Source: Polytrichum commune (lineage: Eukaryota; Streptophyta; Polytrichopsida; Polytrichales; Polytrichaceae). From it: a DNA stretch of 64,000 nt. This document shows positions 59,988 through 64,000 of the stretch, piece after piece. The notes under the pieces are model-generated. The model made no database searches, was not told the origin of the DNA, and saw only the letters and a list, made by a program, of their open reading frames with translations. Numbering within the stretch: the stretch's first letter is position 1; each line of letters begins with the position of its first letter. Both the position numbers and the translations under genes were made by a program. The stretch spans positions 39,137,554 through 39,201,553 of the forward strand of contig OX485803.1 of NCBI GenBank assembly GCA_950295325.1, in the 5' to 3' direction.

Positions 59988-60856
59988 TTAAACATCCAGT
60001 CTTTTTTGTATGGAATCAATGTTCTTTTGAAGAGTACCACCTTCTCCAACAAGGGAAACTAATTCATCAAGAGCATGTTTTACTTCCAATGCACAAAAAA
60101 TGTGAAAGTCTGCATCAGCCTCAGGACCACAAGCAGTTTGTTGCGCACGTGCCACTTCAAGGCGATCCTTGCACTGCAAGGTTTGGTATCCAATCTGGCT
60201 AAGATTACTTTGAACAAGCTTAATCTCTGCCCTTAGCCCAATGACAAACGCATCTCTATCACTCAACAACCTCATCAGGAGTTCTATTTTCTTTGCAAGT
60301 GCTTCTTTCTTCATATTGCAAACATGATCTTCATTTACAAATGAGGGATTGGGAGATTTCATAGGAGCATCACTCACTCTCTCACAAGTTGGAAACTTAG
60401 GAGAGGTAATAGGAGATTTACCCTTTCCCTTTATGTTTGTTGTGACAAGTGAAGTAGTAGGAGAGCTAATTGTCACAAAATCTGAATGTGGACGTTTATG
60501 TGCTTTATAGCCAAAGACTTGAACCACAACTGCAAATAAGGCCCAATTGATTGTACTACCTCTCCTCTCAGCGATGACTCCAAGTGCAATGGAGAGGCCA
60601 ACTTCTTTGGCTTGTGGCCATTCTCTTTGGTAAACCAAGGGCCACAAGGTAAGGATCCTCTCCTGCAGTTCCTTGGGATCTTTGTCCATGAAATGGTAAC
60701 CACCGTGACCTTGCCTAATTCCCCACAGACTATCACATTCTCGAATCAAGCCATCTCGCCCCTCAAAATCAACCTTCCTAGGATTCAAACCCACAATAGG
60801 AAGACCCACATGGTCCCTGAACCACTCAAATGAACCCCAATTACTCTCAACCATCC
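59988..60856 (-). CDS. Uncharacterised 289-residue protein with C-terminal coiled coil
   Basis: Not recognised. The open frame reaches up to 61001, but I start it at the ATG at 60854: the preceding sequence is a pyrimidine-rich tract ending TTGTATTCCAG, a good intron acceptor, and its translation (Pro/Leu/Phe-rich) is unlike the rest. Residues about 1-115 form a compact Trp/aromatic-rich region: SNWGSFEWFRDHVGLPIVGL, NPRKVDFEGRDGLIRECDSL, LTLWPLVYQREWPQAKEVGL, INWALFAVVVQ. A Ser/Thr/Pro/Lys linker follows (SPTTSLVTTNIKGKGKSPIT). The last 120 residues are heptad-like: KKEALAKKIELLMRLLSDRD, FVIGLRAEIKLVQSNLSQIG. No stop or shift interrupts it, unlike its neighbours. It lies on the same strand as, and 585 bp downstream of, the decayed gene at 61.4-64 kb. 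It may be the 5' half of the same gene family, or an accessory ORF of a mobile element. Confidence 0.6.
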
Positions 60857-62035
60857 TGGAATACAAAGTGTAGATATGGAAGTGAAGGGGAGGAAGCTGA
60901 GGAAGAGTGGGAGGGGGCTGACAAAATGGAAAAGACCTGGTAGAGAAAGAAACTTTACATAGTAGGTTGGGTTGGAATAGTTTCTCACATAGAACTAGCA
61001 ATTATTTCATGCAACTTGCACATTATGTCCACATTAGTCGTTAATACATAGATGTACGATGAACTCGACTACTCCTAATGAGATGGTCGTTTGAACTTGA
61101 TTAAGGCAAGGGGAAGTTCTCCTAAACTCAAATGATATTCATAAATTGAAATGATACCAAGGGGGGTTTGCAAGGAAATGTACCTTGTGCAATTGAGGCC
61201 ATTTAAAGGCAATGATGATTAGGAAATTCACCATCAGGTGCATTATTGAACACTAGTAAAACATGTGGAATGAGGATCAAAGTAGACATACAAAGATTAG
61301 TTGGGGAATTAACACATGCAATGATGAGAGTCCAAGTGCAATGCTCTTGAATTCAAAAAATGGCTTTCCATTTTGAACAAATAACCAAATGGAAAAACAA
61401 TGTTTTGTTGATCTACATTGACTAAATTCCTCAATATACTAGAGCCTATGAAACCAAGAAAGAGAACTTGAAAGCTCTAAGACAATTTCATCATTTTTTG
61501 GCCTTTTCTGGGAGCAAGAGGCCCTCGTAGCCTGGTTTGAACTCTTGGAAAGGGGGCAGGTTGTGTTGGACTTTTTTTTCCTTTTTTTCACCTCCCTTGT
61601 TATGTCTTCTTGTGTGCCTTGACTTTCATTATGAAGAGCAAGACCATCAACTGTATTATCTACAGTTGTAGTCAGTTGATGCTCCGACTCCAGATTATTG
61701 ACCTGGGTTTCACGATCTTTCTCTAAACTTGCAACCCAGGTCAGTAATCCTGCATCATCATCATCACTATCAGTAAGATAATTGTTACCTAGGATTGGAT
61801 CATCCCCTGCAATTTCTACACATTGCAACCCTCATTTTTTATTCTTTCTGGTCATCTGGTTGGAATTGTTGCAGATGATGAAGGAATTAAATGTTGCCGA
61901 CAGAGATAGGACCAAGGGATGTACAGGAGGGGAGTTAGGTTGTAGAAGGTGCCACCCTTTAATTGTGGTTGAACATGTTGGGCACCTTGTTAGTCCTTGA
62001 ACACATGCGAAACAAAAATCAGCATTTCCACAATC

Positions 62036-62141
62036 CTGCAGCCATCCACACATCATGTTAATGGCGTAAACAATTGAAATAGAAACTACAAAGGTCATTG
62101 ATGAAGCAACTCCTTTGAACTAACACAAAAAGGGATCGTAC
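62036..62141 (-). other. 106-bp intron splitting a RING-like finger
   Basis: Donor CAG|GTACGATC, acceptor GGCTGCAG|GATTG, phase 0. Removing it joins CKICAINPAKVCLQ to DCGNADFCFAC and completes a regular Cys spacing, which is the evidence that it is a true intron. Confidence 0.8.
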
Positions 62142-62413
62142 CTGAAGGCAAACTTTGGCTGGATTTATTGCACATATCTTGCAAGGTTGAAGTATTTTTT
62201 TTGCAATGTTGGGACTGGTCGCACTATTGGGTGAATCATCATGTGATAGATGAGGTGAATCATCAGGGGAATCTTGTTGTGACTCCTCAGGTATTTGGTG
62301 AGGTGTGGGGAGTCCAGGTATATGAGCAGTAGCCAATGAATGTGGTGATGCAGTCGAAGGTGAGCTGGATGGAGCATAGCACGATGCCCCATGTTCCACA
62401 ATAGTTCCTGAAT

Positions 62414-63083
62414 CTGCAAAAACAACAAGTACTTGGAAATCAATTTTTTATTTATTGATTTTATGGTTCAAAGGATTTTTTCCTGAAATTTTTATGCAAG
62501 GTAAAAGTAGTAAGTCAGGAATGTTAAAAGTACTTTGGCATGCAAAAGGAAGGCAACATGTCACTCAAGGAAAGTTCAGGAATTTGTGAACTAGTTTTGG
62601 TATGATTTAGGACCTTTGAAGTACTTTAATATTGAGAGGAGGAAAAAAAAGTAAAGTACTTACAAGGCAAGTAATCTATGAAAATAAGAAATAAATAGCC
62701 GGAAGTACCAAGTATTCATAAAGGACTTTGTGCCGATGGCAAAGGGTTTAGGAAGTTCCTGAAGATTGAAAAGGACTCCCATACATCCTTAGGCTTTACT
62801 TTCGCCTAAACCCTAAACCCACAGAATTCACCCATGACTTCCAAGGAATTCATTGAACTCCAAACACATTCCATGCATGTCAAGAATGGGTTTTTTGTTC
62901 TTGCATGAAGCATACAAAGAAAGGACTTTGTCTTGAATATACTCTAAAGCATGCAGAAGATATAAGGAGAAGGGAATGAAAACAAGTAGTACTAGGAATG
63001 TTTGCAAAGTTATTTAGGTCATTTATTTCACTAAACAAGAAATGAACACATAAAATAATGCAAGTTAGAGTAAGTGTGCTCAC
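62414..63083 (-). other. 670-bp phase-1 intron
   Basis: Donor CAATCTG|GTGAGC, acceptor TTGTTGTTTTTGCAG|ATTCAGG. The join gives an uninterrupted NNISPQSDSGTIVEHGAS. The interior is AT-rich and carries CCTAAACCCTAAACCC near 62803. Confidence 0.7.
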
Positions 63084-64000
63084 CAGATTGAGGAGATATG
63101 TTGTTTAAGGCAAGAATTGTAGGCTTCCGCCCATGTTCTCCATAAGGTCTTATTCCCCATGTTGTGAGGCATTTGATGTCAATATCTTCTCCACGATCAG
63201 GAACTAAACATGCTAGCGAATTTCTAGCATGTTATGTAAAAACACCGTGGATGGTAGGTGTGGCCACAACTAGCTGCCAAATGCTCATGACATTCATACC
63301 ACAAATTGCAAACACGACAAGGGTTGAGTATGGAAATACTCTCTTTTGGGGAGTCTGGATGTGAGGGAAGGGGTTGTGGATAGAGGATTGCACCTCCACC
63401 CTTCTCCATTCTCAAAATTCGTTGTTGGAAAGCAGGTTGCAAGGACTCCAAGGACTTCATGATGACCAAAATAGATTTGTATTCCTTCCCGTCTAAGCCC
63501 TCGCCTTCATGTAGGGCATCACACTCCTCTCTGGTAACCCTAAGCTTCTCTACTGCATACCTCTCAGTCATCCTTTCACATGCTTTCTGGCATTCTAATT
63601 CCTTAAGGGTTTCAGAAGCCAACCTCAGCGCATCTTTCTTTTGAGCAATTTCAGAATCAAAGTGCCCAATATCAGATCCACTGTATCCAATGTCTAAACA
63701 AGCGGATTTTTTTCACTAAAAGGTCTTTAAGCACGGTCTCTAAGTTCTCAACAACCACCTTGGCTGCAGTAACTTTAACATCATATTTCTCAAACTCAGA
63801 CAGGGTTGCATTGTAAATGGCTTCATGCTAGGATAACAAAAGTTGAATCCTTTGAGCCCCAATAGTTTTTTTTCTCTCCTTCTAATTTGAGGACCTCTGC
63901 CTTCTATTTTAGACTTGCACACAATTGTTCTTTACGAACCAATGTGGCTTTCATGCCCTCAATGTCCAGTACAGACCAATTAGGAGGTGTTATAACCTTC

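Larger units (their letters stand above)
61439..64000 (-). pseudogene. Multi-exon coiled-coil / zinc-finger / RING-like gene (decayed, 5' end outside window)
   Basis: Exon A runs from beyond 64000 to 63084: LVRKEQLCASLK, TAG, KAEVLKLEGEKKT, then TAG before HEAIYNATLSEFEKYDV, KVTAAKVVVENLETVLKDLL, a frame change in an A7 run near 63710, DALRLASETLKELECQKACE, then CRVCNLWYECHEHLAASCGH and TYHPRCF (Cys/His finger), another frame change near 63215, DIDIKCLTTWGIRPYGEHGR. Intron 63083-62414 (CTG|GTGAGC to TTTGCAG) joins in phase 1 to exon B (62413-62142): Ser/Pro/Asp/His-rich, then PCKICAINPAKVCLQ. Intron 62141-62036 (CAG|GTACGA to GGCTGCAG, phase 0) leads to exon C: DCGNADFCFACVQGLTRCPT, CSTTIKGW. 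Together they give a RING-like C..C...C..CGN...C..C...C..C finger with Asn where His is usual. The 61828-61439 frame is acidic (TDSDDDDAG) then basic (REVKKRKKKSNTTC); its splice to exon C is unresolved. Function unknown. Confidence 0.6.

Noticed and set aside
59834-60202. 122-codon plus frame
   Set aside because: Antisense over most of its length to the open minus-strand coiled-coil gene, with no motif of its own.
62803-62820. CCTAAACCCTAAACCC, a plant-type telomere motif
   Set aside because: Only about two and a half units inside an intron of the minus-strand gene; short interstitial matches are common, and nothing here suggests a chromosome end.

Overview
This is nuclear DNA from a eukaryote, most likely the green-plant lineage. 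The PIF/Harbinger copy has the two-ORF layout and protein motifs familiar from plants, spliceosomal GT-AG introns can be placed, and the background is AT-rich, gene-poor and full of MITEs (short inverted-repeat DNA elements). The species cannot be fixed from this sequence; a non-seed plant or charophyte alga is a guess. I see no rRNA, no canonical tRNA, no CRISPR array and no bacterial-style operon. No intact conserved host gene is evident; nearly all recognisable coding sequence is broken transposon or repeat-family sequence.

Layout. 1-4.2 kb: gene-poor, with a few short coding-like stretches and low-complexity DNA. 4.2-32.0 kb: a graveyard of small elements. It holds at least eight inverted-repeat families, several nested in one another, two tRNA-derived SINEs with clear target-site duplications, a hAT-like MITE with an 8-bp duplication, several near-perfect hairpins, and a broken pogo/CENP-B-type transposase N-terminus at 21.3 kb. 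32.4-37.06 kb: a nearly complete but dead PIF/Harbinger transposon, with a Myb/SANT-like ORF1 on + and a DDE transposase on -, convergent. 37.9-40.4 kb: a decayed non-LTR retrotransposon 3' part on - with extreme strand composition bias. 40.4-53 kb: mostly non-coding, with coding-like scraps (45.4-46.0 and 48.6-49.0 kb) and two large foldbacks (49.8-50.15 and 50.9-51.9 kb).

53.7-57.5 kb: a decayed, intron-containing gene on + with a Cys-rich domain, a DDE-like core (D...WSDG..SQFK...GHGKG..DGAG) and a beta-rich C-terminal domain. I read it as a transposase of a lineage whose superfamily I cannot name, and it is the best candidate for something under-described. Its first intron carries an exact-period 81-bp minisatellite. 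59.9-64 kb: two minus-strand coding units, an open 289-residue coiled-coil protein and a decayed multi-exon coiled-coil/zinc-finger/RING-like gene. They converge on the DDE gene across a perfect 38-bp hairpin.

Many frameshifts sit in homopolymer or dinucleotide runs, so some may be assembly errors. The in-frame stops are harder to explain that way.
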